From Doryteuthis pealeii (Eukaryota > Mollusca > Cephalopoda > Myopsida > Loliginidae): a stretch of 64,000 nucleotides of DNA. The stretch is taken from assembly GCA_023376005.1 (NCBI GenBank), contig CM042141.1, forward strand, positions 98,564,007 through 98,628,006. The letters run 5' to 3'. The translations under genes and the position numbers were made by a program. The notes beneath the pieces are model-generated. The model made no database searches and was not told the DNA's origin. It saw only the letters and a program-made list of their open reading frames with translations. Shown in pieces: positions 43,908-54,720 of this stretch; positions within the stretch are counted from its first letter, which is position 1, and the number at the start of each line of letters is the position of its first letter.

Positions 43908-44021
43908 TCAAAATATTGGATCGAAATAAAATGGAACTTAGTACATAACATCTCAGTTTGTCTTTTATTTCACACAATAATCATGCTTCGAACTAAATCC
44001 AAAAAATATATATTATAGACA

Positions 44022-44661
44022 TCTTATTATAATGGAGATTGTGGGTTTGTCTGTCTGTAACCGAAACTATATTACTATATAAATCACAATTCCCTTTGTT
44101 ATCTGCATCCCATTCTCCATGATTTTATTTTATTTAAACCTTAATTATTAATAAAATTGTTTTACATCATTAAGACTGTTGACCATATCTACATACAAAT
44201 AACATGCAGTTGTATTTATATATACAACAAAACAGCGGTTTACTGTTGTGAACGGGAAGGCTAATTTGCCATATTGATCTTAAAAAATTTGATTTTTAAT
44301 AAATATGTGCTTATATTCTTGATTTCTAATTTGTTAGTTTTATCTTATTGAATATGAGCAAAATTCTCTTCAATAAATCTTAAAAGAAATCCCTTAACAA
44401 AAAGAAATAACTGTAATATTATTCTTTACTTCCTATTTTAACTAAACAGTTTAATTAGGAAAATTTACCAATGAAAGACGGGAGTAACGGAAAATGATGG
44501 AAGAGTTAGTTTCAAAGTTGTTCTATTTTTCAATCATACCCCCTCTGTTCCAAATCATGTTATCTGCATTTTTATTCAGTTTCATTGGCCTTTCTAATTT
44601 AATATATTTTATTATATTAAAACTTAAATACTTGCACCCGGAGGGTGCATATATTTGCTAG
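44022..44661 (+). mobile_element. Non-autonomous Helitron
   Basis: Starts TCTTATTATAATGGAGATTG (5' TC) after an A. Ends with a GC hairpin TGCACCC-GGA-GGGTGCA (44633-44649), 8 bp before CTAG at 44658-44661, followed by T. Terminal TC, a 3' hairpin about 10 bp from CTRR and insertion between A and T are the classical signs of a rolling-circle Helitron. At 640 bp with no Rep/helicase it must rely on proteins from elsewhere. Confidence 0.8.
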
Positions 44662-44716
44662 TATATGTAACATATATAGAGATATATGATTTATACACTG
44701 AAAACTAGACGCGCGC

Positions 44717-44720
<4 letters not shown>

Positions 44721-44757
<37 letters not shown>
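44721..44757. repeat. (GT)n microsatellite
   Basis: About 18 GT units. Confidence 0.97.
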
Positions 44758-44758
<1 letters not shown>

Positions 44759-44859
44759 TGTTATTTCCAATGATGGAATTTGTTTTTCCTGTCCAGGGAG
44801 ATTTCCTTAAAATTCTTCATCTTTTACTCTGGGTGGCCGGGATATTGCTTAATTGGTTT

Positions 44860-44945
44860 GGTCTGAATTTATCTGATTTGGTTTATTCGTTTAACAGCAC
44901 ATCAACTCTGTTGGGTTATTTAATGCCGTACTTTGATTTATTTGT
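44860..44945 (-). mobile_element. Family A 3' end fragment
   Basis: 'ttggtttattcgtttaacag', then ACATC AACTCTGTTGGGTT ATTTAATGCC. Only the tail is left. Near 45025 an isolated 'accgaaacgttcgaacgg' occurs. Confidence 0.6.
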
Positions 44946-45122
44946 AAATGTTTTATTTTAATCATAAATACATCGTTCCTAAACATTGCTCTGATAAAGG
45001 TTAATGAATCTAATATATGTAAAAACCGAAACGTTCGAACGGAGCAAAGCTTCATAAATGAAGACATCCTCTGATATTTTTTATATTACTACACTTACAC
45101 ACAGTCAGATTTATTTCTATTA

Positions 45123-45362
45123 TACAAGGTGTGTCAGAAAAGTATCGAGATTTGTTGTACTTTTTGACACACCTTGTATTCTGAAAAAAGATAACGTTCC
45201 ATTCATTCTACATTTCTATCTTGGTAAATACAGCTTTAAACTTGGTACTTTTTGACACACCTTGTATTCTAAAAAACATTAATGAATGGTGCGTTATTTT
45301 TTCAGGTTACAAGGTGTGTCAAAAAGTACAAAAATCTCGATACTTTTTTGACACACCTTGTA
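45123..45362. mobile_element. MITE with TA target duplication
   Basis: 236 bp element 45125-45360 with inverted ends CAAGGTGTGTC...GACACACCTTG flanked by TA on both sides, as for mariner-type transposons. Each end is itself a ~55 bp hairpin (the end motif appears inverted again near 45162-45178 and 45308-45318). An inner pair GATAACGTTCCATTCATT ... AATGAATGGTGCGTTAT gives a second hairpin. No coding capacity. Confidence 0.85.
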
Positions 45363-45419
45363 TGTTGTTGGTCATATTGAATATTTAGACTTAGAGTGTA
45401 TTTGTCGTATACCCCACTT

Positions 45420-45690
45420 GTATGGACTGGACACAAGGCCTCGTTTTAACGTGGGCCCACCCACAAGCCGAAGCTCATGGGTGGGAAAGAACAAAAATTG
45501 CGTCGATACCCTCGCCATTTCCCCTCAAGGGGGTGCCTCAGGCGCTGGGCAATAAACCCAGCCCTGCTCAGGTATTGCCTGGAGGGATAGTCCTCTGGGA
45601 TGGACACTAATAATTGTACTTTAACCCGGTCCAGTGGCCGAAACACACTGGACCCCCCGGATGGGGCAGGGAACATCTGAGAGTTACTGA
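45420..45690 (+). repeat. Dispersed repeat G, copy 2
   Basis: 'gtgggcccacccacaagccg', 'tcgataccctcgccattt', 'caataaacccagccctgct', then 'ccggtccagtggccgaaac'. Homologous to 40365-40600. 45690-45920 is T-rich with no feature. Confidence 0.65.
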
Positions 45691-45924
45691 ACCTGAATTT
45701 AATTTTTTTTTTTCTGTGTTTGCCATTGTTTTATTATTTTTATTTTTTATCTTCTTGTTGCCATATTTTTTTCCCTTTATTCTTCATGGAATTCTTTTTT
45801 CTTCTTCAACTTGAACTAGAGAATCTATACGAAGCGACACAAAAAATTAAATGCTAACATTCTGACGCTCCTTCTCAGCCAACTAGCAAATCACTCTTAA
45901 ACTTTTATTTATTCAGTCCTTCCC

Positions 45925-46010
45925 ATGATGCACCGAGGGGAAAGCGTTTGCATAACGGTTATCGTAACATAAAATGAAACCGAAGTTCAAATCCTAGACA
46001 AGGAAATGTT
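45925..46010 (+). mobile_element. tRNA-SINE head with (CTTT)n tail
   Basis: GTTTGCATAACGGTTATCG (box A-like) and CGAAGTTCAAATCCTAG (box B), running into the CTTT tract. Confidence 0.55.
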
Positions 46011-46480
46011 TTTTTCTTTCTTTCTTTCATGATCACTGTTTTTCTTTCCTTTTTTTTTGTTTCTTTTTTTCTTTCTGTTATCATTCACTTTTTTACTTCT
46101 TTCTTTCTTTCTTTCTTTCTTTGTCATTCAAACTTTTACTTTTTTATTTCTTTTTCTTTTTTCTTTCATTTGTTTCTTTCGTTTCGCCCATTTTCTTTCT
46201 TTCTTCTTTTTTTTCTTTTTTGCTTTCTTTCTCATCTCATTTATCTTTACTTCTTTATTTCATTTTCTTCTTTCTTTTCTTTTTTGTTCATTTTCTTTCT
46301 TTCTTTCTTCTTCTTCTTTTTGTCTCATTCACTTTTTCTCACGTCCTTCTTTCTTTCTTTCCTTTCTTTCTTATCATCAGTCTTTTACTTCTTTTATTTC
46401 TTCTTCTTCTTTCTTTCTTTGTCTGTTCTTTTTGTTCCTCTAGCCATCTTCCTTATTTCTTTCTTTCTTTTTGTTCTACT
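46011..46480. repeat. (CTTT)n-rich polypyrimidine tract
   Basis: Degenerate TTTC/CTTT repeats interrupted by 'cattcactttt' units. The long frames are compositional. 46481-47240 is T-rich, then ordinary DNA; the 108-codon frame at 46916-47242 has no motif I recognise. Confidence 0.9.
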
Positions 46481-47244
46481 CTATTCACTTTAGCATAGTC
46501 TACTATGTTTCTTCGTTTCTGTCTTTTTAATTAGCTTTTCTCATCTCTTTTTTATCCTTTTTTATTTAGTTTTCTCTATTTATTTCATTTCTTTGCTTCA
46601 CATCTATTCTTGTCTCATTTACTCTTCCTTGTAATTTACTTTTCTCCTTGCTATTAGTTATTTCCCTGTCTGTTAATATTACTTCAATTAATTGATATAA
46701 TTAACCAATTAATTTTAACTTTTTTTTGATATTCTTTTTTATTTCCATTTATCTCTCTGTTCTTTGCTTTCGCTATTCTCCCTCTTCCTAATCCACTTTA
46801 CTTGGTCATGGTGCATATTCTTCATCCTTTAGTATTAAATGCTCACTTACTATCATCACTTCATGTTGGGAGCGATCTACTTTGCGTAACTCTGTTTGAA
46901 CACTACTGGTCATAATTGGTCGAGATCGCCACCAGTACCATAGAGGTTGGAATGCTTAATGACCAGTCGAAATACGGATTTTCTAAGGTTTGGATATATT
47001 CAATTCATAGAAAATCACTCACATACTCAGGCACATATCACATCATACCAAACCCAAGGAACGAAACATGTGTTTGCAGCAATAAACTATTAACAAAGTT
47101 TGTAGTAAGCTTATGGTCGTTAGACGACATCATGGTGGTGCATAAGCATCACATTTTATCATCTGGTCACCGATCCAAGTGGAAGGACGTCCTTCCTATG
47201 TCATATTCTGCATCTGTTACGATATTTATGGTTCATCCTTAGCT

Positions 47245-47530
47245 TTAAGCAAGAGCACTGTCCAGTGGAGATCCTTTGTGTTAAGCAGAGTGTGATCTTT
47301 CAGTGAAGAAACCTTTGGCTGCTCATTGGAGTCCCTTAATATTGGGTATAATCCTTTGGTTGTTCTTTGGTGTTCCTCAGTGTTCATCAATACTGAATAT
47401 TTGGATGACTGTCTGTATCAGTGATTAAATAGTTAACTAACCACGTATTCAGACTGTTGATTGGCTGAGATTTAAACCACATGACCTCGCTTAGTCTATA
47501 AATTTAAGTGGTGGATTGCAGCACGGCTTA
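47245..47530 (+). mobile_element. Monomer-plus-TATA module, degenerate copy
   Basis: Starts 'cagtggagatcctttgtgtt', continues with degenerate GTTAAGCAGAGT / GTTCCTCAGTGTT monomers, then 'gattaaatagttaactaacc', 'acgtattcagactg', 'ttggctgaga' and 'tctataaatttaagtggtgg'. The same order is at 57505-57985 with well-preserved monomers. A TATA-like TCTATAAATT lies at 47505-47514. Confidence 0.65.
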
Positions 47531-47544
47531 TATATCAGAAATAT

Positions 47545-47640
47545 TCCAACAGCATCAAACTTTGTGGAACTGCAGCAGGATTGATGAGTCATTTGAGGGC
47601 TCATGAGAGGAAAGGTTCTGGTGGTGGGGTTATAGGATTG
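47545..47640 (+). mobile_element. Retroelement C2H2 finger fragment
   Basis: The frame reads CGTAAGLMSHLRAHERKGSG, matching the second half of retrotransposon zinc fingers ('TAAGLxSHxRAHER'). The first Cys pair is missing. 47641-48859 beyond it has no gene. Confidence 0.5.
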
Positions 47641-48447
47641 TGAGGGACGACAGTTATTATGCTATACTATTGCTATTGAACATACTGGAGCGTCTTTCTT
47701 TTATTATATTAGGTCAGTGGTCATATGGCGTCGCAAAACTTTGATGCGGGTGTGTCGAAGTCTGGAGAGTATCACGTGCGTATTTCAGGTCTTCTGAAGA
47801 TGACATATTAATCCCGAAATATGACAGAAACATATTTTTAATACAGGTAAATGAAGAACATACTCGCTACCTTTTCTTCCTTCGCTTTGTGATAAGCCTT
47901 CAAAATCAATCTACAAAGTGAATATAGATATACAATGAATGCAATTACCCAAATTCTATGCACTTAGAATCAATCACAAGAAGTTAAATCATTCTAAAAT
48001 ATTTGAAACTCTATAATTATTAGTATTAGATAGGTATACTTGATATCATATAACTGTATGTAAAAAAAATAAAATAAAAACTCTTAAGAAGATACTACAC
48101 AAAAACATATAAATATTGATATACAATGAACGCAATTACCCAAGCTCTATGCATAAAATAACATTAGACGGGTTGACACGCGCTTAAAATGAACCAGTCA
48201 TATCAGTTATAAATATACGTCACCAAACTCTGCACCAGTTCAACCTCTTTAGGATTTTTTTTTTTTGTTTAGGGACGTAAGCGTACACTATCTGTCAATG
48301 AAGCAAGATAGTTTGTTGGCAAGAAATACCGAAGTCGCATGTCATCTTGAACGACATAATTAGGTGACACTGCCTATTTTGATACTGTTTTCGCGGGAAT
48401 ATTTGCGTTACTCTTGACAGGCCAAAGTATATAAGTTATACCGAAAG

Positions 48448-48495
48448 TTTTTCCAACTATATACACGACAAGTTTTTCCAACTATATACACGACA
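48448..48495. repeat. 24 bp tandem duplication
   Basis: 'gtttttccaactatatacac' with 'gaca' occurs twice in a row. Confidence 0.9.
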
Positions 48496-48859
48496 CCAAA
48501 TTGTAGGATCAGTTCGGTCAGATGACTCTGAGAACTCAAAAAAATATTGTCAACCCTTTTGCCGCCAGTTCTGCATTTTCCAGCCTTCTTCATGTGTTTC
48601 TTATTGAACCTTCTTGTCAAACATGGCACTTCATGACATATAATCTGAAGCCTTCACGAACCTCAAACTGAACCCTTTATTTCATTCTATTGGGGGTAGT
48701 TGTTCTCATCTGTTAACTATGACTGAAATAGTACAAGGTGACTTAAGCTGTTATTTTGCTCTTTGATCCGATCGCGAATTGATAACGTTGTGCAGCACTT
48801 ACAGATGATTGTCACCTAGTGCAACTGTACTTAACTCAACTTACCTCTCGACCTCAGCT

Positions 48860-49040
48860 CTACTAACCAACACATGAGCAGGATGTGAGACAAGTCAAAC
48901 TTTCTTAGAGCAGAGTTTAACAGGTTCGACTATTCGCGGTGAGTTTTCTTCTTATTAGACTGTATATCCCCTGCCAAGGTCTTGAAAAGGCCCATGTCTG
49001 CTGCCCAGACCCTTACTTATTTACATAGCCTGTCAGGCAA
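48860..49040 (-). mobile_element. tRNA-SINE body fragment
   Basis: 'aacacatgagcaggatgtg', 'cttagagcagagtttaacag' and 'gttttcttcttattagactg' match the SINE body reversed. The head is lost. Confidence 0.55.
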
Positions 49041-49283
49041 AGTTAAATAAATTTGCATACCTGATATTAGTATCTTTGCACTGTGCGTGTGTCTTAACAT
49101 TGTGCTATAAAACTTATACTAATACTAAAAGGTGCGGACAACAGGTCCTCCAAAAATCTAAATAATGCAAATTAATGAGTCAGTACTCTTAGTTTTATAT
49201 AATATGTTCAAGTCAATATTAATATTTCCTCTCTACTTATATGTCTCACTTAGTGTACATACTGAGAACATCCCCTTTTTCAG

Positions 49284-49471
49284 GGGAGGCATCACCAGCT
49301 TTCGACGTGAATCTTTCACGCCTATTCCCCAAGCTCAAGATCAACAAGGTCATCAAAAATACAGCCGTGACGACTGAGCTACAGTTGTATCCCGACGAAT
49401 CTTCCAGCAGAAGTGCAAGCAAGCGTGACAAGAAGGAGGGGAAAGTGCATTTAGCTCACAAGGGGAATTAA
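49284..49471 (+). CDS. Candidate terminal coding exon of a host gene
   Basis: A good 3' splice site (pyrimidine-rich CATCCCCTTTTTCAG at 49269-49283) precedes a frame of about 62 residues, EASPAFDVNLSRLFPKLKIN continuing to KVHLAHKGN and TAA at 49469-49471. The exon would begin at codon position 2. Codon choice is varied (many GAC, AAG, CTC, GTC), GC content is above the AT-rich surroundings, and the residues are hydrophilic with a basic C-terminal part (SKRDKKEGK). This is the most gene-like frame in the window. I do not recognise the protein, and no partner exon is visible nearby. Confidence 0.4.
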
Positions 49472-50112
49472 TTTGAAGGAAGCTAACTGTGCAGCTGTAG
49501 TTTGGTGTTTTGAGCGATCATTCGTGACACCAGTTTCTTTTGAAACACTTTTTGATTATAACGCTCGTTACTTATTAATATATATAAGCATTATAATATA
49601 TAGTATAATTTATATTATATGACTATATTATATATATATGTGTGTGCGATTCTGTGTGTGTGTGTTGTGGAGAAAATTTAGAACAACCATGGGATCGTTT
49701 ATGATGGATGGAATTTGTAAGTCGATGTTCGAACATTTTGGTTTAAATGGACCTTCCGTCAGGACTGTGAGAATGAGAAGGAAATCGTGGTTTTTCTGAA
49801 AAATTTATAGAAAACAAAAATTGTGTAGTGGAAAGGTTTCGTCTACCGGTTAGTTATGTAGGGTAATGTTCGTATAGTTGAATGTTGATGACGTGGATTA
49901 TGCATTCGAACTGCGAAGAATTATCGATAGGAACACATGTGAACGGAAAAGCAACGCTTATTGACTCAACAGGAGATGTTTGTGAAAGGAGTGCACATTT
50001 CATATAATATCAATGTAGTGAAACGAGTGATAAGTATTATTTGTGTAAACCTTTGTAACTCACAGTACTCATTACTATTTATTATATATATATATCTATA
50101 AGATATATAATA
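49472..50112. other. No gene seen
   Basis: AT-rich runs and a short GT stretch near 49640. No clear polyadenylation signal follows the candidate exon within 100 bp. Confidence 0.4.
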
Positions 50113-50165
50113 TGTAAGTAAAAGTAAAGTTCGTCGGGGCGCCTAAAGTCGGTATCAGCCACTCA
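50113..50165 (-). mobile_element. 3' end of the second tRNA-SINE family
   Basis: 'taagtaaaagtaaagttcgt', 'gcgcctaaagtcggtatcag' and 'ccactcag' match 43663-43715. Truncated at the border of the duplicated unit. Confidence 0.7.
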
Positions 50166-50189
50166 GTTGTGTTCTAAGGTCGATTAACA

Positions 50190-52129
50190 GCCGCGGGATC
50201 AATATTCGTTGAGTCCCCACTGTCACATATTAGCTCTATAATATCCGTTTGGAACGTGGTTTTAACCATTCCGTTTGATAGAGTAGGGTGTTGACACAAG
50301 GTCACTAGGGATGTGGATTAGAAGAGAGAAGAAAGAGAAAGAAGAAGGAGGAGGGAGGAGGGAAGGAGGAGGAGGTGTGGTTGGTTGTGGTTGATGATGG
50401 ATGATGGTGATGATGATGGTGTGATGTGATGTATTTACGCCGTAAATGGAAGATAGAGGGTCGGTTTGTTAGATATTGATTAGGTTGCTATTAATTCAAA
50501 TACAGTTAGTGGTAGACATCCAAAAGCTTCTAGTGGTAATTCTGGTTGTAGGAAGAAGAGTCATGGAAAATACAGGTATAACCAGATGGCAGGCGTTCAT
50601 ATGTCAGTATGATAGATGAGACTTACCTTAGTGCCTGTTAGCAGTTGGGTGTTGTTCGCTGTAACAGCCTGATTCGTGACGAACGGTACTAGTTTGTAGA
50701 TCCTATTTCTCTGAATTTTTTGATGAGGCTTTGATAATAGTATTTATTTGGATTGTATCGGGGGACTTTGTCCTCATCTTTTATTAGTTATATGTACAAA
50801 CGTTTCGGCCGATTTGCCTTTTTAGGTATTCTTGTCGGATCGGAGCCTTTCCTGAACTCGGGAATCTTCTTTTCGACAATCGGAATCCTTCTTGTCGTGA
50901 TCGGGAGCCATCACAAACTTTGAACCAACTTTATTCAATCCAGCGGGGTATCCTGTCTCATTTCCGCTAGCATACCTGGGGTATTAGTGTAAGCTGTGAT
51001 TATTTTATTATTCTATGTTACTGTCACCCTTGACTAGGATGAACCTGCAGCCTAGAGTAACTGTCAGCTTAGAACTGTCTAAGCCAACACCTTTTATCCC
51101 CACATTCTTAGAGTTTTGTGGTATTCCCAAATGCGCCGTGATGAACGAGCACAGAAAGGCTTCCCCTTCTTGCGATAGAAATGGGTTTTGAAATAAAGAT
51201 GTCTAAAATATCCAAAGTCATGTGTCCATTTGTAGAAGAACAAAAATACACACACTGATTAGGAAACACCCAAGATACCCAGAAGTCTCAGACCAGAACA
51301 GAGAGAATCAGTCCAGATATTGCATAGAAGTGGCATGTAGAATACGAAGATAAGCAAGAAAAGAAAGAAGCTATGCACCTTGGGTTACATGTCGTTAAAA
51401 TTTTGTGAAGAACAAAAGAATGGACACAGAGATGAAGAAACACCTAAGTACTGCCAGAAAGAAAACCGAAGGATCAGATTAGTTGGTGTTGGTTTGGTTG
51501 GTTGCGTGATTGGATTTCAAGGCATGTTAACCTTTGTTCTGTTTTTCATGCCGAATCCGTTTTGTTTTATCATTTCGTTGATAGGGTCATTTTTTTTTAT
51601 TTAAGAGTCAATTTCTTTTTAAACACACTTTTTTAAACTTATTTTTTCTGTTTAACCAATAAATGGACCCTTAACAGGTACTACCACTCGCGGCCAGAAT
51701 TCACCTGGGAGTAATGGCGATGAAGGATCTCACCAGAGCTCCAGAATTGAACCTCACCATTAGACAACATAGAAGACAGTTACGATTCTTGTTGGCATTT
51801 TTATGCTGAGGTGAGGCCCTTTATAGTGGAGATCCTTGGTCACCTTGTGTTCCTGTGTGTTAAGCAGAGTCCCTTGTGTTAAGGAGACCTTGGTTGTTCA
51901 GGTGTTAAGCGAGTCCTTGTGTTAAGCAGGGTTTGTGTTAAGCGGCCTTGGTTGTTCTTAGTGTTAAGCGAGTCCTGGATAAACAGAGTCCTTGGTTGTT
52001 CCTCAGTGTTAAGCAGAGTCCTGTGTTTAGCAAGTCCTTTGGTTGGTTCCTCAGTAGTGATAGTTCAGTGAGTCCTGGTGAAGCAGGGCCTTGTGTTAAG
52101 CAGTCCTGGTGTTCCTCATGTATCTCTCT
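50190..52129 (+). repeat. Duplicated unit, copy A (abuts the gap)
   Basis: Matches 55872-57830 in order and strand: 'ataatatccgt', 'gacacaaggtcacta', GA-rich run, 'gtttcggccgatttgcctt', 'cccttgactaggat', 'gatgaacgagcac', family A piece (51480-51790), then GTTAAGCAGAGTCC monomers up to the gap. Differences are mainly single-base losses. Confidence 0.9.
51480..51790 (-). mobile_element. Family A piece in copy A
   Basis: Tail GGTTTGGTTGGTTG, hairpin GGCATGTT AACC...ATGCC, then 'gtactaccactcg'. The same insertion is at 54400-54720 (reversed) and 57160-57460. Confidence 0.75.
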
Positions 52130-52229
52130 NNNNNNNNNNNNNNNNNNNNNNNNNNNNNNNNNNNNNNNNNNNNNNNNNNNNNNNNNNNNNNNNNNNNNNN
52201 NNNNNNNNNNNNNNNNNNNNNNNNNNNNN
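52130..52229. other. Assembly gap, exactly 100 N
   Basis: A 100 N run is a common convention for a gap of unknown length between contigs. It sits between unit A and the outer end of arm B. Confidence 0.98.
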
Positions 52230-53604
52230 GCGAGGTTGAAATAGAATTGAAGCTTATTTGGACACAATCTTTGTTCAGATATGTATGTTGATATAATTAT
52301 CCGTGTGAACACTCATTGTAAAGGCGAGCTCATAGTTAGCCGATGGTTTGATCCGAGCTTGAATGCTGTGATGACGCAATTGCATTGCTAGTTTGATGTA
52401 TGTGATCCTTGTGTAACACTCATTGAAAGTGAAGCGAGTTCAAGTAGTCAAAGGTTGAGTCGATCTTAAATGCAACATTTAATGCTTATTTTGACAATAG
52501 ACTTTTGTTTAGACAATAGCGCGATTTAATTTATCCCGTGTGTAACTCTCATTATAAATAGAAGCGAGCTGAAAGTTGATCAATGGTTTGAACCGAGCTT
52601 GAAGGCAGAATTTTAAATCTGATTTGAATTGTAACTAGCCATTTTGATTCCCTTATTTTGAAAAGCCTCAAGCAATTAGAAATTAGTTGATTAGCGGAAC
52701 TTGTTATAATAACCATGTGATCTAATTGATTATTTTGTTTCAAAACTGCGTGTTTAACTTTTGATCAGGCAATTTATTTTCCCTTTCGCACTATATTAAT
52801 GATCAGCATTGTTATCCTTTCTCTTCTCATATGTGCTGACAGCTGACAGAACAACAGTGAAAAAGTAGAAAAAATGAAGAAAGAGGAAGCGAAAAAAAAA
52901 TTAAAGGAAATAAAAGGCAACGTGGATGATGATACGGAAGAAAAAATGATTAATGAAAGTGTAAAAAGCTGAGAGAGTAGGCGAAATATGTGTAAAAAAC
53001 AACAACCAGAAAAACAAAAACAAAAAAAAGAACAAAAAATAAACAAAAAACAAAACCAAACCCAACAAATGATACAAACAAACAAAGAAAACATAAAAAA
53101 AAGAAAACCTAAACAAATCATTATTCTCAAAGGGGAATGGAGAGAAATAGAAACTAAAAACAATTGCTAATTTAGTTCCCTTTGGAATATTTTCGGATTG
53201 AATGAATAACAAAATTGGAAAAATCAAATAACATCTGATGTTGAAAAATAAAAAAAGTTAAAGCAAACGGAAGAAATTCATATGCAATTGCACAGACCCC
53301 CCCCCCCCAGCAGCCACCCAACCAAAACGGACTCGTTTTTTATGTTTGCATCAATATGGAAAGTACTCTAAGAATGGTATAAGGTCAAGTAATGGAGGGA
53401 ATTTGAAATAGGACATTTGTGTTTTTGCCAATCCTTCAGGTGATTAGGTTAGATGCATAGACGTTGGAGGAATTTGATGGCCCTAATTTTCTCGAAAAAT
53501 TCTTTTAAATCTTTTTTTATGACCGTGTTGCCTTCTTACTTCTTATACTTACTCTGTCTTCTATGTTGTCTCTTCTATCTGTTGAATTATTTGGTAATAT
53601 TATT

Positions 53605-53705
53605 TATTAAAGCTAAGCTTAGATGTGCACAAGGCCAGAAGATGAGAACTGAACTCACTAACAATGGTCAGAAAATCTAGCTTGCTAACCATTCAAACCA
53701 CATGA
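53605..53705 (-). mobile_element. tRNA-SINE head in arm B
   Basis: Mirror copy of 58015-58110 ('aagcttagatgtgcacaagg', 'ctagcttgctaaccattcaa'). Confidence 0.65.
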
Positions 53706-53879
53706 ATATAATATAAGGAGTGTTGAGTCCACCACTTAAACTTATAGACTCTGCGTGGCCGCGTGGATTCAATCAGCCAATCAGCACGAATCGTGGTTAG
53801 TAACTATTTAATCGCCGATCTTGAAAGCCGTTCAGTTGCACGTATTCACCAACGAACGTGGGAGGGATGGACCTCTGCT

Positions 53880-54360
53880 GTAACACAGGACTTGCTTTAA
53901 CACTGGACTCTGCTTAACACAAGGACTCTGCTTAACACTGAGGAACAACCAAGACCTCTCTTAACACAAGGACTCTCTTAACACTGAGAACTTAACACAA
54001 GACTCTGCTTAACACTGAGGAACAACCAAGACTCGCTTAACACAAGGACCGCTTAACACTGAGAACAACCAACTCTGCTTTAACACAAGGACTCTGCTTA
54101 ACACGAGGACAACAGGACTCTGCTTACTCTGAACACAAACTCTGCTTAACACTGAGGAACAACCAAGACTCTCTAACACAAGGACTCTCTTAACACTGAA
54201 ACAACCAAGGACTCTGCTTAACACTAGGAACAACAAGGACTCTGCTTAACAAAAGACCCTCATTAACACAAGACTCTGCTTAACACTGAGGAACAACCAA
54301 GACTCTGCTTAACACAAGGACTCTGCTTAACACAAGGAACACAAGGACACAAGGGATCTC
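53880..54360 (-). repeat. Monomer minisatellite in arm B
   Basis: 'aggactctgcttaacac' and 'tgaggaacaaccaag' units, the reverse of 57525-57850, with frequent single-base losses. Confidence 0.9.
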
Positions 54361-54399
54361 CACTATAAAGGGCCCTCACCGCAGCATAAAAATGCCACA

Positions 54400-54720
54400 A
54401 AATCGTAACTTGTCTTCTATGTTGTCTAATGGTGAGGTTCCAATTCTGGAGCTCTGGTGAGAATCCCTCATCGCCATTACTCCCAGGTGAATTCTGCCCG
54501 AAGTGGTAGTACCTGTTTAGGTCCATTTATGGGTTAAACAGAAAAAATAAGTTTAAAAAAGTGTGTTTAAAAAAGAAATTGACTTAAATAAAAAAAAAAT
54601 GAACCCTATCAAGAATGAATAAAACAAAACGGATTCGGCATGAAATAACAGAACAAAGGTTAACATGCCTTGAAATCCAATCACCAACCAACCAACCAAC
54701 AACCAACTAATCTGATCTTC
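54400..54720 (+). mobile_element. Family A piece in arm B
   Basis: 'ggtgaggttccaattctgga' to the hairpin (GGCATGAAATAAC...GTTAACATGCC) and ACCAACCAACCAAC. Confidence 0.75.

Noticed and set aside
46029..46493. 154-codon hydrophobic frame
   Set aside because: CTTT-repeat composition; not a membrane protein gene.
46916..47242. 108-codon frame starting MVEIATSTIEVGML
   Set aside because: Mixed composition, but no recognisable motif, splice signals or homologous copy. Left as unexplained, not called a gene.
51938..52312. Open frames across the N gap
   Set aside because: The gap is unsequenced and the flanks are monomer repeats.
53000..53160. Lysine/glutamine-rich frame
   Set aside because: A-rich low-complexity DNA; the mirrored segment in arm C at 58.6-58.75 kb reads as nothing sensible.
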